Positions 10,866-23,596 of a DNA stretch of 64,000 nucleotides are shown here, piece after piece; position 1 is the stretch's first letter, and each line of letters begins with the position of its first letter. Location of the stretch: NCBI GenBank assembly GCA_024500155.1, contig CM044877.1:32549001-32613000 (forward strand), written 5' to 3'. A program made the position numbers and the translations under genes. Origin of the DNA: Chenopodium formosanum (lineage: Eukaryota; Streptophyta; Magnoliopsida; Caryophyllales; Amaranthaceae). Under the pieces are notes generated by a model. The model did no database searches, was not told the origin of the DNA, and saw nothing but the letters and a program-made list of their open reading frames with translations.

Positions 10866-13800
10866 TTTTATTATTTAAAAAATAAATAAAACTAACTATA
10901 GTTAAGAGTTTTTATTAAAGTAACACTTATCAATGGTAATCAATAGTAGCATGTTACCAATGATATTATAAATTTTTGCAATTTACTAAAAAGAAAAAAA
11001 GAAACTTTAGTGTTACTAAAGAGAATTTCCCAAAAATGTAAGTTATGCAATTCACTGATTTTGTCAATTAGAAACATAAGAAAATGATAAAAGTAAGTTG
11101 AAATAAAAACAATTGGAAAAGTAATTGAAAAAAAGATGAAAATATTAAACAAATAACATCCTTAAGAATTGAACACAAGATCTTTGGTGCTCACTAGGTT
11201 ATACGGTAGAATGCTAGCATTATGTAAAAAAAAAAAATCCTTTTATTCTAAGAAATTAGGGGTGCCAGCCTTAAAGATAAAAGGGTCGCCAGTTGGGCCA
11301 TGGGGGGTCGGGCCTCCACCAACCCCCCTCGGTGGCTCCGTCCTTGCACATTAGCACAAATAAATCACCTAAAAACAAATGATACCTTTTTTTTATCTAC
11401 TTTAATTTGCTTAATAGAAAATTTTATATACATAAACTAGTTATATACTTTATATCCGTATAATTAAATCTAAAACTCATTTTTATGCAAGAATTGTGAT
11501 AGGTATTGATAACTTTATGAAAAAGTAGATATTTTATCATCTATTTTGTGAGAAGATTTGATCAACAAATAATGTAGTTTCGTTAACATGGTAATTTAAT
11601 TATCTATCGCTGGATCACAAATGATCTAAATAGTTGCGATGTTTACAGCACGCTGGTTGTGTACATGTTGGGAAAACAAACCAACTATGATAAAATCATG
11701 TTTTATGATGTTATGTAACAACACTACCATAGTTTGGTTCCCCACCACATTTACTTTCTATTATATGGACTAGTGATGCAAAGTTTTAGAGTGGGACTTG
11801 CATCCAAGGTATGTACCATAATTCATATTCTCCTTTAATCATCTACTTATATTTTGTGTAATGTATGACAGTTTTCTATTGATTTTCTCAAATTCTCAAA
11901 TATTTACAATCAAGAAATAAATAAAGACAACGTAAGCAGAACATAAAGTAAAATATTAAATAATATTTATGTAAAGTTAATCATTTAACCTTAAAATACA
12001 ACTATATAATTATATATCAAAAACATGTTACAAATAATTAAAAGATAAAAAACGAGGATCTACTATTGGATTAATTAATATGGAAAAAATATGCAACGCA
12101 TATATATACATTCAATATATGTACAATATATGTGCAAAATACACACACAACTTAAAGTAATTTTTTAAGAGAACTTGTCTTAACTTTAGTTGACTCTTAG
12201 TAAGGAAATATGATGATGCAAGGAGGATTAAAACAATCATCCCTATAACGCCAAAAGATACTCCCAAATCACAAATATAATTGATAATTACCAACCAAGT
12301 ACACAAACAACGAAGACAAGTAGTAATTATTATAACCTATATATATACTACCTTCGTAAATAATTATGTACACTAAAGGGGTATTATTTGGAGACACAAA
12401 ATATTACTTTGTTGCACATAATAATTAACAAAGGTAGTATTTGCAATGTAGATTTGACAATTACCAAGAATGGATTTACTATTCTACAATTAATGTTACG
12501 ATTATGATACATAGGTGAATATATAAAGATCTCATGAAACATTAATTTTCTAGGCAATTTGTCTTCTTGGAGGAATATCAATAAGCTAATTCAATGCTAC
12601 AATTTAGATGTATTGAAGACCAAACGTTTATTCTAATTGTATGAACATGGAGATAATATTTTCTTCACCTTGTACAGTTTTAGTCCTGACTTTGTATTTT
12701 AATCAACGAAAAGTTTATGAATCTTTTGTTACATGTCCAGTTATTTATCTTTATCGATCCAACTTTCTTAAAACTTCTTCAAGGATAAATTTTTTACTGT
12801 TTTTTGTATTACTTTAGCGAGGTTATCATTTTGAAACCAGTAACAATAATAAGGTCGACCCTTTAATACTCTAAAACAAGATAGGATATTTGTAATACCC
12901 AAAATTTTTGAGCATATTTAGTCAACGATTTTCTAGTATCAACTCTTAAATTTATAATTTATTTTCAAGTATATATTAATTATTTCTATTTTCGGATTTA
13001 ATATTAAAAAAAATGATTTTTTTTATAATTATAGAAACTGGTTTGAAAACTGATAAAAAAGAAATTTTGAAAATTTGTTTACCGAGATTATGTAACAAAC
13101 TCAAGATAAGTTTGACCCTTATCTTGTGAAATTTCTAGAGCCAAAGCTAAAAAATTCAAATTATATAAACCCTCTTAACCTCAAATTTCATGAAAATTCT
13201 ACAATGTTATTCTTTAAAAATGACACCACAATTTGTTGATGTGACAAAATCTGATTGACCTATATTTAGCATTTTTACTTTCATTTTGAATTATTTTTAA
13301 TATCCATAATGTATTAAAATTGTATTTTTTTTTTGTATTCTTTTTGTAATACATGTATTTTTTTAGAAATATATAATTATAAATTATAAAATCTACTTTG
13401 TAATATTAATTAATTTTTGAATTTATAGTTATAATTACAAATCATAAAATTAAAATCATTCAACAATTGTTCATACTTCATATTGTTCATCAATCATGTC
13501 ATAGATTAACCCCTTATTCCTAAAATCAATGTTAGTTGTTGATGAATTTGCAAGTCCGGACAAAAATTGGGATAGAAATTCGTAAAAAAAATTGTGTTTT
13601 TTGTAGGTATTGATTTTAAGTTTTCGTTCATAAAAAATCTCAACAACAATCTTATTTATAAGTATTTTCAAAGGACGAATTTCGCTTTGAATGGTTCAAA
13701 AATATGATTTTTGTGACCCAAATTGTGTAATTTTGTCACAGAACAAGGAGTATCAAGTTTGTATGTAGAAGATGAAGTGGCCGCATTTTGATCCGATAAA

Positions 13801-14300
13801 TGTAATTAGGTTTTCTCGAACTTATTTGTGGGTTAGGTAATGACTTAAACTATGTTTGGTCATTACATAAAAAAACAATTTTTTTATAATCTGGTATTAA
13901 TCTTATTACATTATGAACGTGACAAAATATTAAATTATGATATACTTTCTCCTATTATACTATAATATACTTATACTAAGTATATTATTAGAAAATAAAT
14001 ACTCCATATGTTTCATAATAATCACAACAGTAGGATTGCCTAAAAGTTTTTGAAAAATTATAGGGTTGTAATAAGAATGTGAATTGTTTGATATATATAT
14101 AAAGTATGGTTACTAGAGATATACTTAACTGTTAGTAGGTGAAAGAAATCTGTCTATCACTATACTAAAACAAAGGGCACTCCAATCAAAAGCTCCCCAT
14201 GTCACTTTCATAAATAAAGTTTTCACGCTCTTTTCCACTAGTCTATATAAAGCAAATATTCACTAAATATTCGAAGACTCCTTCTATTTCCTTTAACAGC
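10866..14300. other. AT-rich intergenic sequence, nothing assignable
   Basis: Apart from the end of the candidate TIR element, I see no gene here. ORFs are short, AT-biased and without motifs. A TGTAATACCC at 12891 resembles an LTR start but no matching end or target duplication was found. Confidence 0.6.
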
Positions 14301-15233
14301 TTGTTTGGATGGAGGGAAATGGAGGGAAGGGAAGGGAAGGGGAGGGAAAGGAAGAGATGATTTTTCCTCCATTTAAATAGCAAAAATAGGAGGGGAGGGA
14401 ATTAGGAGGAAGAGAAATGGAAGGAAATAATTTCCTTCCACAATTAGGAAACAAATCTTTCTAAATAAGAGAAGATTTGGAAGGAAAACTTGTTTTTAAT
14501 AATCTTCAGCACATCTGTTCGTTTGTTACCTCTAACACAAGCTATCATCTTCCACTGTCATCTTTCGCCGACATATCCAAACTATTCTTCGCCTTTTTAA
14601 AAATTCGATAAGAAATTTTGTTTTCCAAAATTGATTTTAAAGTATTAAAAATTTTAGTGTTGAGATAACATAATTTCTTGTTTTTATTTACAAAAATCGA
14701 TTTTTCATGAAATCTGGTTTTTAATTACATGAATAAAGTTTCACAAAATTGATTTTGATCTTTAAAAATCGATTTTCTGGAAAAAAAAAAGGTTTTGATA
14801 TTTAGAAATCAATTTTCAAAAAATACAATTTTTTCTAAAACCAACATTCAGAAATTTTGGTTTTAATTTGGCAAAAATCAATTTTCTGAAATTTTGTTTT
14901 GGAAAATAAACAGTGAAGAAAATTTGCTTTCCAGAATTTTTTATTTTGGAAAATTTATGGATGAAAGAATTTTATATTTTGAAATTTTGATATGTGAATT
15001 ATTGAATTTCAAAAATTGAAAACTTCAATTCATATTATCTCAAGAACAAACACATTAATTCAGTCATGGGTAAAATTCATAAGAACTAACAAATTCCCTC
15101 ACTCTCTCTTCCTTCATTTTCTCTGTTATCCAAATGAGGGATTTGGTTTTCTCCAGCCCTCACCCTCCTTCACCTCCCCTTCCTTCATCTTCCTTCCCCT
15201 CCCTTTCCTTCCAAAAGTTCTATCCAAACACAA
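14301..15233. mobile_element. Foldback/MITE-like element with purine-rich termini
   Basis: The left end reads TTGTTTGGATGGAGGGAAAT and continues purine-rich. The right end is its approximate reverse complement: pyrimidine-rich, ending TATCCAAACACAA. The interior carries several copies of an AAATCGATTTTC-like core (14600-14900). No transposase and no clear target duplication are visible, so family and exact ends are uncertain. Confidence 0.5.
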
Positions 15234-15510
15234 TGTAAATGTTACGCATAATATGAAAAAAATTATCACAATCTATATATATCAAAATAATATTGCTTAT
15301 ACTGTATATAATATTTTTTTTCCAAAACAATAATAACAAAACTTTTGGAGCAAGGAACTATATGTTCAAAATTTAATGGAGCAAGGAAGTATATCATACA
15401 AAATTTTAATTAGTTAAAGTAGAAATTTTTTACAAAATATTCCAATTACACATCAAATCATTGACGCATTTGATATCAAAATATTTTCAACATATTTCCA
15501 CTATACTTAA

Positions 15511-15975
15511 TTTAATGGAGTAACTATTCTTATTGATGGTTCGTGGAAGAAGAACACTGGCAATGCAGGGTTAGGTTGGGCCTTTTCTTTAGATGGCAAT
15601 ACTTTCCAAGATGGGGGAGGCAATTTCTGTAAAGCGGTTTCTGCTCTACATGCGGAGGCCCTTGCTTGTTTAATGGCGGTTAGATGGGCTACATTGATAG
15701 GTTTTCCCCATGTCTTTTTGCTCTCGGATTCTGCTAATTTGGTTCAAAGCCTTGATAATCCACAGTCAGTGGATGTTAGCATTTGGTGGACTATCTGGGA
15801 CATCCAGCAGTTGGCTTCTACGTTAAGAACATGTGTTGTTTGGAAGGTAGGAAGAGACCAGGTCGGAATGGCCCATGATCTAGCTAATACTTGTCGAATT
15901 AATTTTTATAGTTTTGCTACTTTAGTGTTTTGTGTTTTGCTGTTGTCAAAAAAAAAAAAAATAAAAAAAAAATCC
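15511..15975 (+). pseudogene. 5'-truncated LINE 3' end: RNase H-like domain and A-tail
   Basis: An open frame from about 15511 encodes NGVTILIDGSWKKNTGNAGL and continues through HAEALACLMA and LSDSANLV. That is the order of acidic motifs in the reverse-transcriptase-linked RNase H (RVT_3) domain of plant L1-type LINEs. A run of adenines with one T (about 15949-15971) follows the ORF, as in a LINE 3' end. An in-frame stop at 15508-15510 marks the truncation. The frame opens without a start codon, so this is a dead-on-arrival copy. Target duplications were not found. Confidence 0.75.
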
Positions 15976-16521
15976 ATTATTATAAAAAAATTTGTGCGTA
16001 CTTAGATATTTTGATATCATATACTTTGTATATAACAAAGCTATGTTTGTATACAAATCATATAAACAACTAATTAGGAATATAGAAAAATTATAGGAAC
16101 TAATTAATTTATATGCCCAAGATTTCAATTTTTTTTTAAAAAAATATAATAAGATGTAATCCCATAAATCTTCTTTTGACGAAAAGTATATGATAAGAAT
16201 TCCATAAATCTTTTTTTTTTTTTTTTCGTTATGTGATTAGCGTAAAATTGTGATTTCCTCTTTTAAGTAATGTCCAAAACTAATACTAATGAATGCCACA
16301 AGCAGATTTCAATTACAAATTCAAACTAATTTTTTTAGGTAATGACCAAACTAAATACAGGTAATTATTTAACCATATACAGATTAGAATGATAGCATAC
16401 CTCGATTATGAATCTAACTGATTTGCAAAAATGAAATTTATATTACGAACTCTAAATCGCAGAGTACACCTTCATTATTCATTGATCCGTTAAAAAAAAT
16501 TAAAAGATTTGTGTTTTAGAT
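15976..16521. other. AT-rich spacer before the Tat nest
   Basis: No coding potential, repeat family or RNA gene is recognisable. It is the flank of LTR A and may be older host or repeat sequence. Confidence 0.5.
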
Positions 16522-18209
16522 TGTAGGGAATATTTCAAACATCCCACACTTGAGCTCCACTGTGATCATACACTTAAGTATTGTGTCGTCCAAAGGGAAG
16601 GAAGCTAGAGCAAAAGAGTCGCCAACAAGTTTTAGGAACTTGTAAACCGTTCACAGGTGAAGGTTACAACCCTTCACGATCTATGAGATCGCTAACTCTA
16701 TAGTGGTCTGGAATCATGTCTGGATATTCGGGGATGAAGGTACAAATCCAACCTAAAAGAGATTGAACCTGCCCTAAAAATAGACCTCTTCTTTAATCTT
16801 CTCATATTCATTTGCGCTTTCTGACTAACATACAATCAATATATTAACCTTAAACCTGTTTAATCTATGTTGGTTTAATATTAATGCACAAACAAATCTA
16901 TTATTGGCGATCACTTGAATTATAATCATATTAGCCTAAACAAGATTATCAATTATCTTATTAAGCGTGATTTCAAGTACAAATTCCCTTTAACGTTGTA
17001 AGATAGGGTGTGATCAAGCAATAACAATAATAATATATCAAGCAACATAATAATAACAAATCATCATCATAACAATCTCAATCTCATCAAAGCATAATAA
17101 TAATAGCAAGATCCTAGGCATGATACTAACATGATTAATAACAAATCCTAGTATGTCACTAAGCATTAAAGATCAAAGCCTTATCCCTAACATGATATAT
17201 ACTAGCATGATAGAAGAAACAGGAAGCAACCTAAACATGATACAAGAAAGCAATAAAAGCATCCTAACATGATACTAGGAATTAATAAAATCTAAGCATG
17301 CTTTTTAAAGATATAAAACAATTAAAACAACTTACTTTGTTGCCTCGTATCTCTTTCTAATAACAAAATACACACGTTAGTAACTTCAAGGAAAATATTA
17401 AATCATACAATTAATTTAAATAATTGAAATAGGGATTTGGGACCAAATCCTCATAAATTATCAACCTTTCACGTTTAAGGCAAAGTCAACTTCGAGCTTG
17501 GCTAGGTGTGTCTAAAACTCGTGATTGCGGTATTTTTATTTGAAAAAGGAAGGCTTAGAAAGAGGAGAAAGAAATAAGCTTCTAACTTAAGATAGAAGAG
17601 AAGAGAATAGAATTAGATGATTGTGAATCTTGAATAAAAACGGGGAAATACGACCCTATTTATAAGAAAAATAGCCCGAAAATGATCAGAAACAGACCGA
17701 ATCCTATTAGGAGTAAAACTGCCCCTGTTGCAGAACGACATGGTTTAACGCGACGCGACAGCCCTGTCGTTGTGCGACAGGCTTGTCGTGGCGCGCTAGC
17801 TTTGTCGTTCCACGCTGATTCACGCGTTTTCTAAAAACCCGTATGGAATCCTTAATCTAACTAAATTCGATTAATAACATCTGTAGTTATCTTTGAAAAC
17901 CAGATTTAATCTCTTTAAAACCACTTGTTTTAATCCAAATAGAATTCTTTATTTTCATAAAAGAAATACTTATCATTTCTAATCTCATTAGAACTCAAAA
18001 CAAACTTCTAGATCAATTCTAATAAATTTATGAATATTAATTAATGGGCCCTTCACTAGATTATTGGGCCATAAAACCATTTCAGGCCCAATTTAGTACT
18101 TTAGCCATAACTTCCTCATCATTCATTGGAATTCAGCTTATAATATATTGTTGGAAAGCTCTTTTTGAGCCCAATCCAAATACACTATTATTAGACCCTT
18201 ATCATGGAC
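16522..18209 (-). mobile_element. Tat-type LTR 'A', antisense, truncated by LTR B
   Basis: It starts TGTAGGGAATATT, the reverse of the LTR 3' end, and runs through the conserved GAGTCGCCAACAAG block (about 16616), CATGATACTA repeats (17100-17300), a TATA box (about 17653-17665, minus strand) and a GCGACAG/CTGTCGC palindrome cluster (17735-17825). It stops mid-LTR at ATCATGGAC, where B begins. No primer-site sequence lies to its left, so it is a 3' LTR or solo LTR. Confidence 0.8.
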
Positions 18210-18719
18210 TGTAGACATCCAAATGTGTCTCCCCAAAAAACAAAACCCAGTGATGAATACTTTTCACGTCACTTGATTATCGAAAGAGGTGAAAGTGTGA
18301 AAGTCTTGTGATGCGGTCATTTTAATAAAAATCTTTCTTTAAGTTTTAAAAAATCTACTCTATTTAATTGCTTAATTATATTAATAAGTGGGTTCCGTAA
18401 AAAAGCGCGTTTTATCTTTTAATTAGCGCCAAATGACAAGTCTGTCGCCATGCGTGATGCTTGCGTTTCGCGCTGGATCCTATTGCTGGAGACAGGAGGT
18501 AGTTTTATTCCGATTCAAATTTTGATTATTTTCTATCATTTTCGGACTATTTTATTTATAAATAGGCTCATATTCCCCCCCCCCTTTTTTTTTTTATCAA
18601 GATTCACAATCATCTTTAATTCTCTCAAACAATAGCTTATTCTTCTTTCTCTTTTTAAACCTTCCCTTTTACAAAATTCCGCATTCACAAGTTCTAGACA
18701 ATATTCGGCATTCACAAAC
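18210..18719 (+). mobile_element. Tat-type LTR 'B', sense, 5' part only
   Basis: It begins TGTAGACATCC, the true 5' end of the Tat LTR in sense orientation, head to head with A. It carries GCGCCAAA (18425-18432), CTGTCGCC and a TATAAATAG box (18557-18565). The 3' half is replaced at 18720 by antisense LTR C. The leader and gag start at 36971-38104 could be the downstream part of this same element. Confidence 0.7.
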
Positions 18720-19867
18720 TGTAGGGAATATTTCAAGCATTACCTCAAACTTGAACCCCATTGGTGATCATACACTTAAGCATGGTGGCATCCAAAGGGA
18801 AGGAAGCTAGAGCAAAAGAGTCGCCAACAAGTTTTAGGAACTTGTAAACCGTTCACAGGGTGAGGGTTACACCCTTTAACGATCCATGAGATCGTCAACT
18901 CCAATAGGTTTGGAACAAAGACTGGAAGTTCGAGGATGAAGGTACAAATCTAATCTAAAAGAGATTAAACCTACCCTAATAATAGGCCTCTACTTTATTC
19001 TTCTCGTATTCATGTGCACTTTCTGACTAACATACAATCATTAGGTTTACCCTAAACCTGTTTATATATGTTGGTTGAATATTAATTTACAAATAAATAT
19101 ATTATTGGCGATCACTTGAATAATAATCAAATTAACCCTAAACAAGATTATTAATTATCTTATTAAGCGTGATTACAAGTACAAATTCCCTTTAAACATG
19201 CATGCATAAAAGTTGTGATCAAGAAATAACAATAAAAATAAGCATCAAGCAACATAATAATCAGAATAACAATCATTATAACAATCATAATAATCATAAA
19301 AATAATCATGTTAACAATAAAGCATAATAATATCAAGATCCTAGGCATGATACTAACAAGATTAATAACAAACCCTAGCATGTCACTAAACAATAAAGAT
19401 CAAATATTTAGCCCTAGAAATCATAGAAATAAAAGGCAATAAAAGGCATCATAGAAATCATAATTGATATAAGAAACTTATTGTTGTCACCCTAAAAATC
19501 ATACTAAGAAAAGCATCCTAACATGATACTAGGAAAAAATCCTAACATGATACTAGGAATCAAAATAACAACCTAAACATGATTTCTATATCAAAATATC
19601 AATAAAACAATTAAAGCACTTACTTGGATGCCTCGTACCTCTTTCTAATAACAAAATACACGCGTTATTAACTTCAAGAAAAATATAAAAATTAAAGAAT
19701 TAAATTAAATAATTGAAATAGAGAATCTAAAGAAAGATTAGACTAGATTTGGGACTAAACCCTCATAAATTAAACCTTTCACGTCTAGGGCGAAGGAAAC
19801 TTCGAACTATGCTAGGTGTGTCTAGATCTTGTGAATGCGGAATTTTGTATTTGAGAAAAGGCTAGTT

Positions 19868-19901
<34 letters not shown>

Positions 19902-20315
19902 CAAGAATTTCTTGATGAGAGTTGGTGATTGAAAACGAAGGTTTAGGAGGCTATTTATAACGAAAATCAGCCGGATTATGATAAAAAAGAATCAGAGTTT
20001 CGAAAAGAATAAAACACGACGCTGTCGCCACACACACCCTTGTCGCCAAACGACAGAGTATGTTGACAAGCGACAGACGTGTCGCCGCGACGTCAGGCCT
20101 GTCGCTAGACGACAACATGTAGTGCGGCGCTACTGACAGTTTTTCCACGCGTTTTCATATTTTGATAAAATTTAAGCGTATAAAGGGTAAAACTGTAATT
20201 TCCTTAAAACACTTTTTTTATTCTAAATAAAACTCTTAAAACTTAATTATCAATGCTACTCACATTAGGATTTCAAATGAACCTTCTAGAAGATTCTAGA
20301 AGACCATAATCAATC
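18720..20315 (-). mobile_element. Tat-type LTR 'C', antisense, left part
   Basis: It starts TGTAGGGAATATTTC and includes GAGTCGCCAACAAG (about 18821), CATGATACTA repeats, a minus-strand TATA box near 19952-19960 and a palindrome cluster of GCGACAG/CTGTCGC units (20010-20125). It is cut at CAATC (20311-20315). The same LTR resumes at 36596 beyond element D, which proves D was inserted into it. A 26-bp GA microsatellite lies at about 19870-19897. Confidence 0.85.
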
Positions 20316-20582
20316 TGTAGGGAATATTTTCAAGCGTTAATCCCCTAGCTTGAACCCCACTGTGATCATACACTAAAGTACGGTGGCATCCAAAAGGGAA
20401 GAAGATAGAGCAAAAGAGTCGCCAACAAGTTTTAGGAACTTGTAAACCGTTCACAGGGTGAAGGTTACACCCCTTAACGATCCAAGAGATCGTCAACTCC
20501 AGAAGGTCTTGAACCAAATAAGGGTTCGGGGATAAAGGTACAAATCCAACCTAAAAGAGATTGAACCTGCCCTAATAATAGG

Positions 20583-21951
20583 TGACATGGTAAAGTCGTA
20601 TCCCTTAATCAAAAATAATTCCTAAGTCCTCTAACTAAAGCAGATAGGGAAGTAGGGTCAATCTCCACAGGGAAACAAGTCTTTCTATTCCTAATTACCT
20701 AAAATAATCTAGATTATGAAGTAACCAATATTTATATTTAAATATGAAACTAGGCTACTAAGATTTAGAAAAGGGAGAAGACAATATATAAAAGGATCTA
20801 GGGCATAGGTTCACCAATAAATAATATTCCAGAGTAAAATATAATTATCATTCATCAATGCATACATCAATCAGATTATAAAGGGCTTTCGCTACGTATT
20901 ATAATCACACAATTAATTTACCGGTATTAAATCTCATCTTTCGAATCTCGACTTAACCATTTATAAATTAACCTGCCTATTGAAACTAGACCTAAACATT
21001 AATTCTCATCTGTCGAATCTCGAATTAATATTGCCAAACTCATGCATAAAAGATCAGGCCTAATCTAGTCACAGAGCATTAATTCAATGAAATTACCCCT
21101 TCATATTATTTATGGATCCCCATAAACCCTAGAAATAAAACTACTCACACATAGTAGAAATTAAACTAACCAAAGCAATAAAGCAAGACATGATAAAAAG
21201 AATAAAATAAATAACTGAGATCAAGAGAAGAGAAATCGTTACCAAAATAAATCTGGAATTAAGAGTAGAATTAAGGAACAAAGGTTTTTGAGAAAAGAAA
21301 TCTAAGAGAATAATTAAGAGAGTAAAGAAAGAGTAAAAAGGAGAAGAAGAGATACTAAAATCAAATTACGGAGGAGTATTTATACTCCGTACAAAATCCT
21401 AAACTAAAACAAATTAAAACGACGCTAATCGTCAACTAATAAATACACGCGCCCGATCGGGCGCGCCTTTTTTGCTCATAATAATAATCTCGCGCCCGGC
21501 CAGGCGCGTCACCTGGCGCCAGCCTAAGCTTCTCCCGCCCGGCCAGGCGCGCCTCCGGGCGCCAACCTCTTTGGCCGAGCGACTCATTTGGGCCACTACT
21601 TGGACTACGATTGGGCTCCAATTCTTCGGGCCAATCTAGGTTTTCTCTTCCGGTCTTGAATACTCGGTCCAAATTCCCCGGTATCACCTATACTGAGCCC
21701 TTAATCACCGGTTCGATGGCTCTAACCGGCCTTGGACTACAAAAATCTGGTCGTGCTTCTCCAATGTTTGTGATTGCTCCAAAATTTATTGGGAAAATAC
21801 TCCTAAAGCATAAATCCCTGCAAAAGTCAACCAAATCTACGAAAATAATAGAAAACACCAATTAGTAATAAAAGTGGCTCTAAAGAGCCAAAAACACTAC
21901 TAATTACGACCTAGGGACGGGGGTAAAATACTGTATAAAATAGACACATCA
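20583..21951 (-). repeat. 3' LTR of the Athila-like element
   Basis: It runs from TGACATGG to CACATCA. It contains a minus-strand TATA box (21376-21385) centred in an inverted repeat and an upstream GC-rich palindrome cluster (21448-21590). Relative to the right LTR it lacks about 32 bp near 21090. Confidence 0.85.
21376..21385 (-). promoter_or_regulatory. TATA box inside an inverted repeat
   Basis: On the plus strand GGAGTAT-TT-ATACTCC is a perfect 7-bp inverted repeat whose centre is the TATA box read on the minus strand. The same arrangement is present in the right LTR (about 25688-25705). Confidence 0.55.
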
Positions 21952-23590
21952 AACTCCCCCAAGCCAAACCTTTGCTTGTCCCTAAGCAAAGATCTCATCA
22001 CTGAATCAATAAATATGCTTCACCCCAAAAAGTAGAAATCAAGCACAAACGATCCAGGGTAAATCAAATAAACATGCTTCAAAGTTAACCAATCAAATCC
22101 ATCTAATTGCCAATCTCCCTAACAATTGTCAAACAGAGCAAACCACTAGAGCATATAGAATTCAAGACTAGTGCTCACACACTCAACTCTCATTTATGTG
22201 GCGAGTAAAAGATGTACTCGATCGCTCTCCATCCAACCCCTTATGTGAACAATGCCCTCCCAACTCACACTCTCGTGTGTATAAAACAATGAACGCTTAA
22301 TCCTACAAGTCGACTCGAAATACGCCAAATCATAACTTGCATTGATAAACAACACTTTCACATTCATACAATTCTACGCACAAAGGTCAGAAGGTCTTTA
22401 AAGCTTGTAATGTAAGGCTAGGGTAAAGGGTAGGATAAATTTGGGAATAAGTGAGAGAAAAGCTATGCTTAAAGGAGCCATATCCTAATAAAACCCATGA
22501 TCAAAATAAATAATGATCATACATCTCCTTCATAACCAACTCTAACATCAATCAAATGTACTCCAATCATAATAAATAAACCCAACTCTTACAATTTCAC
22601 TCATAAGATATAATAATAAAGAAGTGGAGTGAATAAACAAACTTATTTTCCAAACTTGAATATTTTTCATTGAAGCTCTATTATTTTTTTTTTCGTTTGA
22701 TCAACCACCAACTAGAACATTTGAACATTTTTTTCTTTTTGAAGTTCACTTATTTTTTTCACATTTTTTTTCTTGAACTTCTCTTTTTTTTCTTCATAAT
22801 ATCATGCTTTATTTTTTCAAGAAAATATAACTCTCAAACTCATCAAAAAAAACAAACATGATCAACAACAAAACAACTTCTCAAATCCCACCCAAATTGT
22901 GCAAATAATAAGCACACTACAAACTCCCTCACCTCACTCACTAATAGCTCCCCCAAGCCAAGCTTGGGACTAGTAACCAATGGGGCAAAATAGGCTTGTA
23001 ATGTGGCTAATAAACAACAAAAAGTCAAGGCAACAACATGGGTATCAAGAAGGGAACAAATGTATCTACAATGTCTGGAGGCTACCTAAAAGAACAAATG
23101 CCTTCGTCCTCCACAATGTGCATAATAATGAACCATATAAATATTACTAATAGTTGCAAACCAATACTCAAATTCATTGACATACCAGGAACTTTGGAAC
23201 TATCACACATTCCTTACCAAATCAACTAGTCAAGCACTATATTCACAAGTAGTTGGACAAAATTGACACATGTAAAGGTTTCAAGGCAATCAAACATCAA
23301 ATCATGATCAACTAATCCACAATGCCTATCATCAAATACCAAGAATCAAAACAATTTTCTCAAGTAAGGGGCACAGGGAAGCATAATTTACAATTCATTG
23401 GAACGTATTTTTGAAATTTTTTATTTTTTTATTTTTATAAGAAAGCAATAAAACTAACCTAGAAAGCAGGAAATCTAACCTAAGAAAACACACCAAAAAT
23501 AAAAGAAAAGAGAAAAAGAAAGATACCAAAACCAAAATCTCCCCCAAGCCAGAATCAGACAATGTCCTCATTGGCTCGGGAACTAGCCCA
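21952..23590 (-). other. Non-coding 3' internal region of the Athila-like element
   Basis: From the polypurine tract inward there is AT-rich sequence with two further CCCCCAAGCC-type purine tracts (about 22952 and 23541, read on the plus strand) and pyrimidine runs (22680-22830). I see no gene. Multiple purine tracts before the 3' LTR fit the long untranslated 3' region of Athila elements. Confidence 0.6.
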
Positions 23591-23596
23591 GCATAG

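Larger units (their letters stand above)
6660..10925. mobile_element. Candidate terminal-inverted-repeat element with nested insertions
   Basis: The left flank (about 6660-6790) and the reverse complement of the right flank (about 9960-10049 plus 10866-10925) share ordered similarity: an ACTACAGTTAG/ACTATAGTTAG block, an A/T-rich block, then CAAAACCCTCCC/AAAACCCCTCCC and CACCTAG/AACCTAG. Removing the solo LTR and Helitrons leaves a unit of roughly 0.9-1 kb with a GC-rich interior. Mutator-like or gene-capturing elements look like this. A small minus-strand ORF at 6902-7132 is unrecognised. Ends and target duplication are not resolved. Confidence 0.4.

Noticed and set aside
12891..13867. Possible LTR starting TGTAATACCC and ending CATTACA
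   Set aside because: The flanking five bases do not match and no other LTR feature is visible.
13995..14040. Stowaway-like ACTCCATATGTTTCATAATAATCAC
   Set aside because: It is only one terminus-like stretch, with no inverted partner and no TA duplication identified.
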